A stretch of 5,496 nt of DNA, from the NCBI GenBank assembly GCA_015520865.1, contig WAPE01000088.1, forward strand, positions 1 to 5,496, given 5' to 3'. Position numbers and translations under genes: made by a program. Shown in pieces: positions 5,462 through 5,496 of the stretch. The notes beneath the pieces are model-generated. The model worked only from the letters and a program-made list of their open reading frames with translations. It ran no database searches and was not told the DNA's origin. Source of the stretch: Candidatus Iainarchaeum sp. (GTDB taxonomy: Archaea; Iainarchaeota; Iainarchaeia; JAADDC01). The first letter of the stretch is position 1. Every line of letters begins with the position of its first letter.

Positions 5462-5496
5462 ATGATGGAGGTGGAGGAAGTGTTTAAAACGATCGA
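5462..5496 (+). CDS. Start of a probable protein gene running off the right edge, product unknown
   Basis: The frame from ATG 5462 (or ATG 5465) reads MMEVEEVFKTI and continues open to the window end. Eleven residues are too few to identify a product. Support is indirect: the stretch is purine-rich like the other coding starts here, it lies on the far side of a spacer with TATA-like sites, and such compact DNA would be expected to begin a gene soon. GGAGGTGG at 5467-5474 could be the ribosome site of GTG 5480 in the same frame. However, the same bases simply encode M-E-V-E, as they also do in rps24e, so the start cannot be decided. Confidence 0.35.
   Translation, partial: MMEVEEVFKTI

Overview
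The window is archaeal chromosomal DNA. The markers are the archaeal RNA polymerase subunit Rpo7/RpoE with an S1 domain, the zinc elongation factor Spt4, the archaeal/eukaryotic ribosomal proteins S24e and S27ae, the KEOPS catalytic subunit Kae1, and a pilin-like N-terminus on a surface protein. Arginine is written largely with AGG/AGA, and the tRNA has fully paired GC-rich stems; both are compatible with a thermophile, but this is only inference. I cannot place the genome in a named lineage. The pilin-type leader hints at Euryarchaeota or DPANN, and no gene here settles it.

Left part (1-1516, + strand): a tightly packed operon. It runs from the 3' part of inorganic pyrophosphatase through rpoE, spt4 and rps24e to rps27ae. 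Gaps are 1 and 4 nt, overlaps are 17 and 23 nt, and each internal start has a good Shine-Dalgarno match. It is a transcription/translation housekeeping block. The 58-residue S27ae gene is small and easily missed.

Middle (1505-3610): a minus-strand HAD-family gene sits between rps27ae and kae1. It overlaps the end of rps27ae tail-to-tail by 12 bp and diverges from kae1 across fewer than 30 bp. The HAD protein is longer than usual: its C-terminal third looks like a second, degenerate HAD-like module without the catalytic aspartates. kae1 is stand-alone, with no fused Bud32 kinase. It keeps its metal-binding residues but lacks histidines that I recall as usual in archaeal Kae1.

Right part (3607-5496): a 546-residue minus-strand protein with one N-terminal membrane segment, 16 cysteines, a PKD-like domain and N-glycosylation sequons. 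It looks like a surface-anchored or pilin-like protein of unknown function. Its TAG stop and that of kae1 share one CTAG. Upstream come a probable leaderless promoter, a tRNA-Val(CAC) gene on the same strand, and a short spacer with TATA-like sites and an inverted repeat. The first codons of a probable plus-strand gene run off the right edge.

I see no CRISPR array, insertion sequence, phage gene or defence system. The least explained items are the surface protein, the duplicated HAD protein and the compact start/stop arrangements.
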